A stretch of 45,681 bases of DNA from Microcaldota archaeon (GCA_022627495.1 JAKEGJ010000007.1:1-45681), one strand, 5' to 3'; counted from the first letter of the stretch, positions 1 to 8,697 are shown. The notes: a model not told the origin generated them from the letters alone. Numbers and translations: made by a program.

Positions 1-380
1 CCCGCGCCGGCGGCTGTAGTCCAGTACCCCGTGGCGGTCGAGTGTTCGCCCGAGGCGGTTGATTCGTAGCCCATCGCAGTAGAATAATTGCCGGTTGCAT
101 CCGTCCCGTAGCCCATCGCTATCGAATAATTGCCCGAGGCGTAGCACATCGCCCCGATTATTGCAGACGGGCCGGAGCTCACGTTGACGTGGAGCTTGGC
201 CGCAGGGCTCGCGCTGCCCACGCCGAGTGCCCCTGGGAAAGAGTAGTTCGCGTTCTGGAACGTGCGGTCGGCGATGACTGTTCCCCCGATTTCCGCAGCA
301 CCGTGGCCGGGATTCGTCTCAACCGCAAAACCTACCCCTACGAGGATAAAAATCGCTACAATCGCCAGAATATTTTTCAT
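1..380 (-). CDS. Secreted YadA-head-like beta-roll protein, 5' part only
   Basis: The gene starts at 380 and runs off the left edge, leaving about 126 codons. Residues 1-19 look like a signal peptide (MKNILAIVAIFILVGVGFA). A segment reading GVGSASPAAKLHV is of the kind that often precedes phage-tail or adhesin repeats. From about residue 80 there are roughly 14-residue repeats of the form ATGNYSTAMGYES, the pattern of the left-handed beta-roll in YadA/Hep_Hag trimeric adhesin heads. A likely TATA element on the minus strand (cttataaac, near 476-484) lies upstream. The role is inferred as a surface or secreted repeat protein; the missing C terminus prevents saying how it is anchored. It could instead be a tail-fibre-like protein of a provirus, but no other virus genes are visible. 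Confidence 0.75.
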   Translation of the reverse strand, partial: MKNILAIVAIFILVGVGFAVETNPGHGAAEIGGTVIADRTFQNANYSFPGALGVGSASPAAKLHVNVSSGPSAIIGAMCYASGNYSIAMGYGTDATGNYSTAMGYESTASGEHSTATGYWTTAAGA

Positions 381-601
381 TCCAATCCCTCGACTCTCAA
401 GTAATTGGCAAGAATCCTGCGGACGCCGTCCGCTTCGTCCTTCCCAACCGTTATTGTGAATCTCAATCTAATGTTTATAAGTCTAGCTCCTTTTGCATCA
501 TGAGATTCCGGCTTGGGATGGACCCGGTGGCGGTGCCTAATAATAATTAAAATAATAAGAAATTCGCCGCTTCTGTGTCAGGTTGTGCATTGTCTGTGGG
601 C

Positions 602-1546
602 CTAACGGCCGGGATTCCTGCAGCAGCGGGTTCCCATGGAGTAATCGTAGTAATTCGCTGCATGTGCGTCGGTCTTACGCCCGCAGCCCTGCGCTCCTGC
701 GCCGCTGAACGCATCGCCTGCGAAAGTCCCGTGCAGGCCGTCAGGCTTCTGGACCGAATCATCCACCCACTCAGACAGGTTGCCGTCGAGGTCGAAAATG
801 CCCTCCGGCGTTACGCACCCCGGCCTCTGCCCTGTCCGCTCAAGGTAATCCGGGTCCTGGAGCAATGCCTGGTCGTTGAAGTGCTTCCCAGCCCTTTTCA
901 TATGCGGGACACCCGGGAAATGCTTGTCGAGTATGTGCGGGTTGCGCTTGTCCACGTTGCATGTGCCTGGTGCGGGTTCGTTTCCATGCGGGAATTTCCT
1001 GCTTCCGCCCCCGCTGCATGCCGCTTGCCACTCAGCAAGCGTGCAGAGTCGTTTACCCGCGTTGCCGCACGCTTTCATCGCGGTCTCCTGGCTGAGGTGG
1101 CCCTGGGGGAAGACGTTGGGTGCCGAACGCGCCGAAAGATTGTCCATGCGGCTTGGCGGCGCCTTGAAATGCGGGTATTGCGTGCCGTCCTTTGAAACAA
1201 GGTGTATCTCGTAGCGGTCTATGCAGAAACTGCCCGACCTTGCCATCTCCTCCGGGCATCCGCGGCCGGGTGGAAACGGTGCAGGCGAAACCGTCCCGGT
1301 TCCGGGTTTTGGGTTCAGGGTTTTGCCGGACGCTGCGTCGCGGGCTCCTCCGGCATCCCTTGCGCTTCCTTTGTCTTTTAGCGGGATGAGGTGGGGGACG
1401 CCCTTCTGCTCATCCGGCGCGGATTCGGAATATCCCTCGTCTTTGCGGTTGCATGAGAGCGCGAGTGAGGATGCCAGGGCGGCAAATGCGCAGACGCGTG
1501 CCGCATTCCCGGCGGTTTGGCGCTGCCTGATTTGGAGAAACGTCAT
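602..1546 (-). CDS. Secreted formylglycine-generating-enzyme-like (SUMF1/FGE) domain protein
   Basis: This 314-residue protein has a hydrophobic N-terminal segment ending in LALSCNRK, which could be a lipoprotein or secretion signal. A Pro/Gly/Ala-rich linker follows, then an FGE-sulfatase-type domain from about residue 95. Landmarks are CPEEM, FCIDRYE, ETAMKACGNAGKRLCTLAEWQ, DGNLSEWVDD and a terminal GTRCC. The family includes real formylglycine-generating enzymes, which oxidise a sulfatase cysteine, and many non-enzymatic carbohydrate- or ligand-binding members. The cysteine-rich C terminus does not prove the active Cys pair. Part of the linker (GKTLNPKPGTGT) is encoded by a GAAAC-like repeat at 1297-1324. 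No sulfatase gene is in the window. Confidence 0.75.
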   Translation of the reverse strand: MTFLQIRQRQTAGNAARVCAFAALASSLALSCNRKDEGYSESAPDEQKGVPHLIPLKDKGSARDAGGARDAASGKTLNPKPGTGTVSPAPFPPGRGCPEEMARSGSFCIDRYEIHLVSKDGTQYPHFKAPPSRMDNLSARSAPNVFPQGHLSQETAMKACGNAGKRLCTLAEWQAACSGGGSRKFPHGNEPAPGTCNVDKRNPHILDKHFPGVPHMKRAGKHFNDQALLQDPDYLERTGQRPGCVTPEGIFDLDGNLSEWVDDSVQKPDGLHGTFAGDAFSGAGAQGCGRKTDAHAANYYDYSMGTRCCRNPGR

Positions 1547-1621
1547 GTGTAGAATGGTATGGATTAGTGTTTATAATACTGAACTCGGAACCAGGAACTG
1601 AAAACTGGGTAAGAGAACTTT

Positions 1622-1930
1622 CGGGCCTGTCGTGAAATCTGACGATTTCACTTCTTGCCCGTTTTCCATAAGGCAAGACACAAGACTCGAAACTGTAAAC
1701 AACGTGAAAACGGGCCTGGGGCTTCCATGTGCTTATCGCACATGTGCCCCACGCCCTAGGTACAACTAAGGTTTTACACGGGCCTGGGGCCTCCAAGAAC
1801 TGCGGTTCTTGTGCCCCAGCCCCTAGATACGACTGAGGTAATACACGGGCCAGTTGCGGCGTTCCGCCGCGTCCTGCCCGATTTTCATGCGGCAAAACAG
1901 GAAACGGAAAACTGGGAACAGAAGAAAATC
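1622..1930. repeat. Four-unit tandem array of structured repeats (A-B-B-A) beside tRNA-Lys
   Basis: Four consecutive units each begin gggcc on the plus strand: 1622-1711 (A), 1712-1779 (B), 1780-1846 (B) and 1847-1930 (A). Every unit forms a hairpin with an outer gggc/gccc stem. The inner stems differ but stay paired: GTGAAATC/GATTTCAC, CATGTGC/GCACATG, CAAGAAC/GTTCTTG and GCGGCG/CGCCGC. The B units share the tail ctag-tac-act-aggt-tacac. The A units share a ggcaa-aca-aaactg tail that merges into GAAAC repeats. The next gggcctgggg, at 1931, is the 3' end of tRNA-Lys. No protein is likely here. It could be a repeated non-coding RNA read downstream of the tRNA, or a palindromic DNA repeat. Confidence 0.7.
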
Positions 1931-2059
1931 GGGCCTGGGGAGATTTGAACTCCCGACACATGGATCTCCACCTTTTAGGAAAAGGCGGGGCCAAAACTGG
2001 CTTGCTATCCTTTTCCTTTGTTAAGAGTCCATCGCTCTACCAAGCTGAGCTACAGGCCC
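1931..2059 (-). tRNA. tRNA-Lys(CUU) with one intron
   Basis: Folding by eye gives acceptor GGGCCTG/CAGGCCC, D stem GCTC/GAGC, anticodon stem ATGGA/TCCAT with anticodon CTT, and T arm GGGAG-TTCAAAT-CTCCC. The mature length is about 73 nt. An intron of about 56 nt sits at the canonical 37/38 site (about 1966-2021) and contains a GGAAAAGG/CCTTTTCC hairpin. CCA is not encoded. A TATA-like gtttaaatt lies about 35 nt upstream, near 2092-2100. Confidence 0.92.
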
Positions 2060-2110
2060 ACAAAAAGCATAGGGATTGATATCAGAAACCAATTTAAACT
2101 ATTGCGGCAT

Positions 2111-2140
2111 CGGAAACCGGAAACGGAAAACCGGAAACCC
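2111..2140. repeat. Degenerate GAAAC-CGGAAAC repeat tract
   Basis: A purine-rich repeat of GGAAAC/CGGAAAAC words lies just upstream of tRNA-Lys and runs into the 3' end of the lipoprotein gene. Similar tracts occur at 1581-1609, 1894-1919 and 14682-14715, and inside the coding sequences of glyS (3516-3542) and the FGE-like gene (1297-1324). Confidence 0.7.
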
Positions 2141-3168
2141 TACTGGCCCGCGCCCATCGCGCCGATGGTATACGCCTGCCCGTCGCCGCTTATCCGGATC
2201 GTGCCGTTCTTGTAGTTCTCGTACCACCGGATGCCGTACTGCTCCATCAGCCGCTTGTACGGGTCCCTCGAGCCGCCGTTTGCCGCGGATTCGTCGCTGC
2301 TGCCGCTTAGTATCATGACATCGGGCTTTGCGGTTATCAGGAATATGCCTATGCTGCTCGTTCCGGAGCCGACGCCGTAATATGGCGCCTGAATTATCGG
2401 CGCCTTTATGAGGCCGGTTTTCTGGTTTATCAGCCGCCCCTGCGCGCCCGTCTGGATGCCGGACGTGAGAAGCATCGAGAAGTTCCTGTCCGTCACCCTC
2501 GTGACTATCGCGTCGTTGTTCACGTCGTCGAACTTGTTCGAGACCGGCGGGTTGATTATTGTGAGATTGAACCCGTTCAGGTCCGCGCTGAACCCGTCCT
2601 CTATCACCCGGACGGTTTTCGCGCTGGCGTTCATGCGGTCCACTATGGTCCTGTATTCGAGGTCCCCGAAATCCAGGCCGCTCCACCAGAACTCCTCGAC
2701 CTTGAAATTGTCCGCGACCGCGGTTATTCCGCCGTAATGCCTCGGGTCGGCGTTCGTGGAAACCAGCACCTCTATGTCGTCGACGTTCCTCGATTTGAGG
2801 AAGTTCACGACCTTGCCGCCCTTCTCTGCTGACCCCGCATCGAACAGGATGTCGCAGTCGCCTTTCTTGATGAGAATCGCATCGCCCTGCAGGAGCGGGC
2901 CGCCGACCTCGATGAAGTAGACGCCGAAAAGCTGGTCCGGGTCGTACGTGTATTCAAGGTCCTTGACCACCGTAACCGGCGGGGGCTCCTCCTCCTCGGT
3001 CTCGTTCTTCTCGGTTGTCTGGTTCTTCTGCTCCTCGATGATGATGTTTATCGGCGGCTTCACCGTTTCATTGGTGGTGTTGTTCTGCTGCACCGGAGGC
3101 TGCTCGCCGCCTATGCAACCATAAGCCAATGCCAGGGCCAGCGCCGCGAAAAGGATGAAGAGCCTCAT
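2140..3168 (-). CDS. Lipoprotein with a ComEC-like metallo-beta-lactamase fold and degenerate metal site
   Basis: The start at 3168 is preferred over an upstream ATG because it gives an ATGA overlap with the glyS stop and begins directly with a lipoprotein signal (MRLFILFAALALALAYGC). A Gln/Asn/Glu/Pro-rich stalk with NxT sequons follows. The domain from about residue 80 resembles the secreted hydrolase part of ComEC/Rec2 proteins: DAILIKKGDCDILFDAG, then VLVSTNADPRHYGG. Active members carry HxHxDH at that place; here only DxxH remains, so metal binding and hydrolysis are doubtful. It is probably translationally coupled to glyS. It is likely anchored outside the membrane, and its function is unknown. 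Confidence 0.72.
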   Translation of the reverse strand: MRLFILFAALALALAYGCIGGEQPPVQQNNTTNETVKPPINIIIEEQKNQTTEKNETEEEEPPPVTVVKDLEYTYDPDQLFGVYFIEVGGPLLQGDAILIKKGDCDILFDAGSAEKGGKVVNFLKSRNVDDIEVLVSTNADPRHYGGITAVADNFKVEEFWWSGLDFGDLEYRTIVDRMNASAKTVRVIEDGFSADLNGFNLTIINPPVSNKFDDVNNDAIVTRVTDRNFSMLLTSGIQTGAQGRLINQKTGLIKAPIIQAPYYGVGSGTSSIGIFLITAKPDVMILSGSSDESAANGGSRDPYKRLMEQYGIRWYENYKNGTIRISGDGQAYTIGAMGAGQ

Positions 3169-4682
3169 AATGCCACTTTCCCGAGTTTCATGCATTCCTT
3201 GATTTTATCAGCGCAATCCGATATTTTAATCCTTTCCTGCTTCCCGTCGTTCCGGTACCGTATCGTGACCGTACCGTCTTTGAGCGTGTCGTAGTCTATC
3301 GTCAGGGCGTAAGGCACGCCGATTTCGTCGGCCCGCGCATACCTCCGGCCTATGCTCCCGCTGTCCCGGTAGGTCGCGTCGAGGCCGGACGAGCGGAGCA
3401 TGGCGGCCACCTCCTCGGCTTTCGCGTCCAGCCCGTCCCTGCACATCAGCGGGAAAATCGCCACATGGTACGGGGCGATTGCAGGCGGGAAGTCAAACCA
3501 CTCCCATTCCTTTGCGGTTCCCAGTTTCCAGTTTCCGGTTTCGTCTTTCTCGTCCTTGTCGCGGAAGCAGTGCTCGAGGATGCAGTAGATGAGCCTGTCC
3601 ACGCCCATCGACAGCTCGAAGACGTGCGGCATGATTTTCTTCTTCTCAGATTCGACGAATACGGAGAGGTCGGTGCCGCTGTGCTTCGAGTGCTGCGTCA
3701 GGTCGAAATCCGTCCGATAAGCATTGCCTATCGTCTCGATGTGGCCGTACGAGGTCTCCACCTCCATATCTATGTTGCCTTTCGAATAATGCGGAATCTC
3801 ACCCTGCCCGAGCACCCGGAAGACCATCCGTTTAGTGTCGATGCCAACCCGCCGGTAGAACTCCCATTCGCGGACCAAAAAGTAGGCCATTATCTGGTTC
3901 GCCGCCACGCCCTCTGCGACAAGCGCGGCCGCGTCCATCTCCCGGGGCTTGTCATCTATTTTCATCAGCATTTTTTCCCCGGCTACGCCTTCAAACCCGC
4001 CGTACGACTGCTCGGCGGGGCTGAAAAAGTATTCCAGCTCCATCTGCGTGAACTCGCGCATGCGGACCAGGCCCTTCCTGGGCGAAATCTCGTTGCGGAA
4101 GCTTTTTCCCACCTGGCCGACTGCCAGGGGCAGCTTGGTGCCGTGGTTCCGGAAAATCCTCGGGAATGACGTGAATATGCCCTGCGCGGTCTCCGGCCTA
4201 GCATATGCGGCCGCCCTCTCCCCGCCGATTCCGGTCTGGAACATAAGGTTGAACATGTGCGCCTTCCCGAAGTCGCCGCCGCAGCGGGGGCACTTGATGC
4301 CCTTTGTTTCGATGACGCCATCGAGGGTTTCGAGTTTCCCGTCCCACCTCTCTCCGTGCAGGCTGTAGTGCTTCTCCTCCACCATCGTGTCCGCGCGCAT
4401 CCTCGTCTTGCATTTTTGGCATTCGACTATCGGGTCCGCGAAACTGCCCACGTGGCCGGAAGCCACAAGCACAGCCTCAGGAGTCACGATGCTCGTCTCG
4501 ATTTCGTGGAAGCCCTCCGCCTTGATGAACGCCTCGCGCCAGAGGTTCTCAATCTTGTGCTTGATTAAGACGCCCACCGGGCCGTATTCGTAAAACCCGG
4601 CCGTGCCGCCGTACGGCTCGTTGCTTGGGAAGAAGAATGACCTTTTCAGCGCTAGCTCGAAAATTCTTTCATGCAATTGCAT
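3165..4682 (-). CDS. glyS: Glycyl-tRNA synthetase, archaeal/eukaryotic dimeric type
   Basis: This 505-residue class II synthetase charges tRNA-Gly in the cytoplasm. The N terminus FFFPSNEPYGGTAGFYEYGPVG is typical of the alpha2 GlyRS family. CQKCKTRMRAD and CPRCGGDF supply a Cys4 zinc-ribbon insertion. RPETAQGIF and the RNEISPRKGLVRMREFTQ region are motif-2 landmarks, and MGVDRL is motif 3. The C-terminal part (APYHVAIFPL, YRDSGSIGRRYARADEIG) is the anticodon-binding domain. An unusual insertion near residues 378-390 (DETGNWKLGTA) is encoded by a GAAAC-type repeat tract also found in intergenic DNA. The gene is divergent from the HEPN-like gene and overlaps the downstream lipoprotein gene by ATGA. 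Confidence 0.97.
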   Translation of the reverse strand: MQLHERIFELALKRSFFFPSNEPYGGTAGFYEYGPVGVLIKHKIENLWREAFIKAEGFHEIETSIVTPEAVLVASGHVGSFADPIVECQKCKTRMRADTMVEEKHYSLHGERWDGKLETLDGVIETKGIKCPRCGGDFGKAHMFNLMFQTGIGGERAAAYARPETAQGIFTSFPRIFRNHGTKLPLAVGQVGKSFRNEISPRKGLVRMREFTQMELEYFFSPAEQSYGGFEGVAGEKMLMKIDDKPREMDAAALVAEGVAANQIMAYFLVREWEFYRRVGIDTKRMVFRVLGQGEIPHYSKGNIDMEVETSYGHIETIGNAYRTDFDLTQHSKHSGTDLSVFVESEKKKIMPHVFELSMGVDRLIYCILEHCFRDKDEKDETGNWKLGTAKEWEWFDFPPAIAPYHVAIFPLMCRDGLDAKAEEVAAMLRSSGLDATYRDSGSIGRRYARADEIGVPYALTIDYDTLKDGTVTIRYRNDGKQERIKISDCADKIKECMKLGKVAL

Positions 4683-4736
4683 GCTACCGCCTATGCATCG
4701 GCGGTTTTAAATCATTTTCCGAAGATAGGGGCGGGT

Positions 4737-5174
4737 ATGGAGGATGCGCCAACCTTCGGCGAAGCGGCAATCGTCTCGCCAGACCGAATCAGCGCCATGA
4801 ACGCGCTGGCACTCGCCTCGGACCTGCTCGCCTCAGCGCAGGAGCGCTATGCCCGGAACGACTTCTCCGGGGCGTTCGAGGATTCCCTCAACTCGGTCAG
4901 GGCGGCCTCGGCCGCGCTCCTCATGCAGGACGGATACGTCGGCGACAGCCTGGATGCGACAACCGCATTCCTCCAAAAGCGCTACCCCGGCATATTCCCG
5001 GTCGAGGAATGGCTGAGGCTTGAGAACACGCCGATCGAAAACGGCCCCGGCTTGTATAATATGATATTCTCGGCCATGGGAAAGTTTAAGAAAAGCCGGG
5101 AGCAAGTAGCTAGGCAGGCGATTCGGGTGGCAGGCGTGTTCATTTCGGCCGCCCAATCGGAGATGGGATTATGA
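4737..5174 (+). CDS. HEPN-like helical protein
   Basis: The ORF is open from 4671, but the ATG at 4737 has a good ribosome-binding site (ggggcgggt) and a TATA-like tttaaat near 4707, so a 145-residue protein is called. It is mostly helical: ALASDLLASAQERYARNDFSGAFEDSLNSVR, then AASAALLMQDGY. That spacing recalls HEPN domains, which are often RNases or nucleotide-transfer partners. The RX4-6H catalytic motif is not evident, so RNase activity should not be assumed. The stop overlaps the next start as ATGA, so it is probably co-translated with the lipoprotein. The HEPN assignment is tentative. Confidence 0.6.
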   Translation: MEDAPTFGEAAIVSPDRISAMNALALASDLLASAQERYARNDFSGAFEDSLNSVRAASAALLMQDGYVGDSLDATTAFLQKRYPGIFPVEEWLRLENTPIENGPGLYNMIFSAMGKFKKSREQVARQAIRVAGVFISAAQSEMGL

Positions 5175-5884
5175 AGTTCCTCGCATTCATCGCCGCGTTT
5201 GTGCCATTGCTTGTTCTTATCGGATGCATCAGTTTCGGTGAGCGGATGGGAAACGGCACGGGCAATGAGAGCGCCAATACGACCGTTCCGCCGGCAGGCA
5301 ACGTGACGGAGAATCAGACCGGCAACGCGACCCAGAACGACACGAACCAGACCCCTCCGATTCCTCCGCCCAAGCTCTATGAGAGATACATGGCGAAGGG
5401 CTTCAGCTTCGAATATCCAATCAACATGTCGGTGCAGGAATCCCGCGGCTCGTACGGCGGCATATTCACCGGCACGCACCAATTCGACGGCCAGACCGGC
5501 GAGATGCTTGTCGTTTCGTTTGTGAACACCACCTCCGTATTCGGCCCGAACCGGGAAGCGATTCTCCGGAACAACCCCACGAAGGCAGCATCGGACTTCC
5601 TTCAGGAAGACGAGGTTTCAGACCCGGCCGGTTCCTTCCTGAGCAGCGCATACGATGTCGGCGAACTCTCCAATTTCGGAGTCGCCAGGGACGGGTTCGT
5701 GGCCGAGGCGCCCTTCAAAATCCGCTTCAGCGAAGGCGGCAAGAGCTATACCGGCTACGCGATGGACATCTACGTTCCCGAGCGCTCGCTCCTTGCCAAG
5801 GTGCGGATAATCGCGCTGGATTCGGGCAAAGCCGAGGATATCCGCGACAACTTCCTCTTATCCTTGCGGATAGAGTCGCCGTGA
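5171..5884 (+). CDS. Lipoprotein with Asn/Thr-rich stalk, function unknown
   Basis: The 237-residue product begins with a signal ending in LLVLIGC, a lipobox-like cysteine. About 45 residues follow rich in Asn, Thr and Pro with repeated N-x-T/S sequons, a likely glycosylated stalk. The remaining globular part starts YMAKGFSFEYPINMSVQ and ends LLSLRIESP, a layout loosely like PsbP/Mog1-fold proteins; this is only an impression. The start overlaps the HEPN-like gene by ATGA. It is exported and membrane-anchored by inference. No enzyme motif is visible. Confidence 0.7.
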   Translation: MKFLAFIAAFVPLLVLIGCISFGERMGNGTGNESANTTVPPAGNVTENQTGNATQNDTNQTPPIPPPKLYERYMAKGFSFEYPINMSVQESRGSYGGIFTGTHQFDGQTGEMLVVSFVNTTSVFGPNREAILRNNPTKAASDFLQEDEVSDPAGSFLSSAYDVGELSNFGVARDGFVAEAPFKIRFSEGGKSYTGYAMDIYVPERSLLAKVRIIALDSGKAEDIRDNFLLSLRIESP

Positions 5885-5957
5885 GGGTTCCGCGCCCCGA
5901 AAGAGGTTAAAAGCCTCTCCACGTATTCATCATCCACCACCAACCAAGGTCATTCTT

Positions 5958-8684
5958 ATGGATGTAGACAAAAACGCACTCAGGAAGCAGTTCGCAGCCG
6001 AATGGGAAAAGCATTACAAAATCAAGGTCCTTGCCGAGCGCGGCTTCATCCGCCAGAAATGCGGCAAGTGCTCGCGCATGTTCTGGGCCAAGGAGCAGCG
6101 CGGGCTCTGCGGCGACCCCTCCTGCATAGGCTACCAGTTCATCGGCGCCACGCCTGTTAAGAAGAAGCTGGGCTACATCGACACGTGGAAGGCAATCGAG
6201 AAATACTTCATCCAGAGCGGACACGGATACGTGAAGCCTTACCCGACGGTTGCAAGGTGGCGTGACGACCTGTATTTCACCATCGCATCCATCAACGACT
6301 TCCAGCCCTACGTCGTGAACGGCGAGCTGGAGCCGCCCTTCAACCCGCTAATCGTCCCCCAGCCGTGCATCCGCTTCTCCGACATAAGCAATGTGGGCGT
6401 TAGCGGAAGGCATTACACGAATTTCGTGATGATTGGCCAGCACGCCTTCAACACCGACAAGACCGGCCTGTTCTACTGGAAGGAGGAAGCGCTCACCCAC
6501 GACCTCAACTACCTTAAGGCGCTCGGGATACCGGAGGAGGAAATCATATTCCAGGAGGACGTCTGGGCCGGGGGAGGCAACTTCGGCCCGTGCATAGAGT
6601 ATTTCTGCCGCGGCCTTGAGCTTGGCAACTGCGTGTTCATGCAGTACGAGGTCACGCCGCAGGGCCCCAAGGAGCTGCGCACAAAGGTCATAGACATGGG
6701 CGCCGGCCTTTCGCGGCTGGCATGGATAACATCCGGCGAGCCGACAAGCTACGAGACGGTCTTCGGCCCGGTCATTGAGGAGATGAAGCACGAGGCGGGC
6801 GTCAAGGTGGACAAGGACCTCTTCCTGCGCTTTGCGAAAATCTCGGGCAGCCTGAACGAGGACGAGGTGCCTGACCTTGAGAAGGAGAAGGAGCGCATCG
6901 CGGAAATGCTTGGTGTGAGCAAGAAGGAGCTTTTCAATTCGCTTGAGCCCCTGCAGGCCCTGTATGCATCGGCGGACCACATGTGCACCGTGCTTTTTAC
7001 AGTGACAGACGGCATGCTGCCGAGCAACGCCGGAGGCGGCTACAACCTCCGCATGCTGTTGCGCCGCGTCTTCGGGTTCGAGGAGCGTTTCGGCTACTCG
7101 CTCGATTACGGCAAAATCGTCGAGGCGCACGCGGATTTCCTCGAGTACATATTCCCGCATCTGCATATGGGCGTGGACACGACCATCGATGTGATTGGCG
7201 AGGAGAAGAAGCGCTACAAGGCCACGAAGGAGAAGGCCGGGGCGATGGTCCAGAACCTTGTCCGAAAAGCCCGGGGCGGGAAAGAGGGCACTACGAACAA
7301 GGAGCGCTTCGGCGGCGGGAGAATCGGGAAGGAAGAGCTGATAACGCTTTATAAGAGCCACGGCATCCCGCCCGAAGCGGTCATCGAGGTCGCATCAGAA
7401 AACGACGTCGAAGTCGAGATGCCGGGAAATTTCTATTCGCTTGTGCGCGCAGGGGAAGGCGAGGAATCGTCGCCGGAAAACGCCCCGTCGGTGAAAGTCC
7501 TGTTTTCGGATATCGCGACGCTTCCCAAGACTCAGGCGCTCTACTACGGCACGGAAAGCGCGTTCAAGGCGAAGGTTCTGGGGCTCGTGCACGGGAAATA
7601 CCTGGTCCTGGACCAGACCGCGTTCTACCCCGAAGGCGGAGGCCAGACGTTCGACACGGGCACGCTTGACGGCGTGGAAGTTCGGCAGGTGACCAAGCAG
7701 GGCGGCGTCGTCCTCCACGAAGTGGGGGACGTTTCATGCTTCAAAACCGGGCAGCACGTCGAAGGCGTGGTGGACCTCGAGAGGAGAAAGACAATCGCTC
7801 GCCACCATACGGCCGCCCACATACTGAACGCTGCCTGCCGCTCGGTGCTGGGGCCGCACATATGGCAGGGCGGCTCGGGGAAAGACGAGGAGAAGGCCCA
7901 TCTGGATTTGACGCATTACCGGAAAATCAGCAACGACGAAATTGCTGCAATCGAGCACAAGGTCAACGAATACATAATGTCGAACCTGCCCATCCAGACG
8001 CACGTACTTCCCCGCAACGAGGCCGAGGCCAAATACGGCTTCACGATTTACCAGGGCGGCGCGGTGCCGGGAAAAGAGCTGCGCATCGTGAGCGTAGGGG
8101 ACATAGACAGCGAGGCCTGCGGCGGCACGCACGCCATGAACAAGGCTACGGGCGAGATAGGCCCTTTCAAGATAGTGAAGCGCGAGAGCATCCAGGACGG
8201 CATCGAGCGCATAACCTACAAGTGCGGCCATGTGGCGGTTGATTATGTCCAGGAGCGCGAGAAGCTCCTGCACGAAGCAGCTTCGGTCGTGAGCGTTTCC
8301 GAAGGCGAGCTGGTCCGGACAATTGAGCGCTTCTTTTCCGAATGGAAGGCCCAGCGTAAGAAAATCGAGTCTTTGGGCGAGCTCCTGGTCAGGGAGGAGG
8401 CCCGGGAGATTATCGAATCCTACCCCGGCCATCCTGTCATGAAAGTGCTCGATTTGGACGATGCCGCGTTGCGCAAGCTGGCCCTAAAGGTCGCGGAGAG
8501 CGACAAGGCGGCGGCGGTCCTGCTCGGCAAATCAGGCACGATTGTCTGCGCTGCTGGCAAGAATTCGGGCATGAGTGCGAAATCGCTCCTGGATAAGGCG
8601 CTTAAAGAGCTTGGCGGCTCTGGCGGCGGAAGCGAGAGGATTGCCCAGGGCAAGGCGCAGAAGATCGGGGTAATCAAGCTCTGA
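5958..8684 (+). CDS. alaS: Alanyl-tRNA synthetase, archaeal type
   Basis: At 908 residues this is a full-length archaeal AlaRS. It begins with the archaeal N-terminal Cys motif (CGKCSRMFWAKEQRGLCGD). The class II catalytic core follows (GHGYVKPYPTVARWRDDLYF, GVSGRHYTNFVMIG, EVWAGGGN-like DVWAGGGNFGPC). The editing domain carries HHTAAH and CGGTH, which together form the zinc site that clears Ser- and Gly-tRNA-Ala. The C-terminal domain ends in GGGSERIAQGKAQ, the glycine-rich DHHA1 signature. It is a single gene between a lipoprotein gene and a convergent zinc-finger membrane gene. Confidence 0.98.
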   Translation: MDVDKNALRKQFAAEWEKHYKIKVLAERGFIRQKCGKCSRMFWAKEQRGLCGDPSCIGYQFIGATPVKKKLGYIDTWKAIEKYFIQSGHGYVKPYPTVARWRDDLYFTIASINDFQPYVVNGELEPPFNPLIVPQPCIRFSDISNVGVSGRHYTNFVMIGQHAFNTDKTGLFYWKEEALTHDLNYLKALGIPEEEIIFQEDVWAGGGNFGPCIEYFCRGLELGNCVFMQYEVTPQGPKELRTKVIDMGAGLSRLAWITSGEPTSYETVFGPVIEEMKHEAGVKVDKDLFLRFAKISGSLNEDEVPDLEKEKERIAEMLGVSKKELFNSLEPLQALYASADHMCTVLFTVTDGMLPSNAGGGYNLRMLLRRVFGFEERFGYSLDYGKIVEAHADFLEYIFPHLHMGVDTTIDVIGEEKKRYKATKEKAGAMVQNLVRKARGGKEGTTNKERFGGGRIGKEELITLYKSHGIPPEAVIEVASENDVEVEMPGNFYSLVRAGEGEESSPENAPSVKVLFSDIATLPKTQALYYGTESAFKAKVLGLVHGKYLVLDQTAFYPEGGGQTFDTGTLDGVEVRQVTKQGGVVLHEVGDVSCFKTGQHVEGVVDLERRKTIARHHTAAHILNAACRSVLGPHIWQGGSGKDEEKAHLDLTHYRKISNDEIAAIEHKVNEYIMSNLPIQTHVLPRNEAEAKYGFTIYQGGAVPGKELRIVSVGDIDSEACGGTHAMNKATGEIGPFKIVKRESIQDGIERITYKCGHVAVDYVQEREKLLHEAASVVSVSEGELVRTIERFFSEWKAQRKKIESLGELLVREEAREIIESYPGHPVMKVLDLDDAALRKLALKVAESDKAAAVLLGKSGTIVCAAGKNSGMSAKSLLDKALKELGGSGGGSERIAQGKAQKIGVIKL

Positions 8685-8697
8685 GCGCAACGTCTTT

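Noticed and set aside
5905-5930. AGAGG-ttaaaag-CCTCT hairpin before alaS as an RNA thermometer or attenuator
   Set aside because: Only five pairs and the loop looks like a TATA-type promoter element; too weak to call.
6348-7361. 337-codon open frame antisense to alaS
   Set aside because: It mirrors a conserved synthetase, has biased composition from the opposite strand and no recognisable domain.
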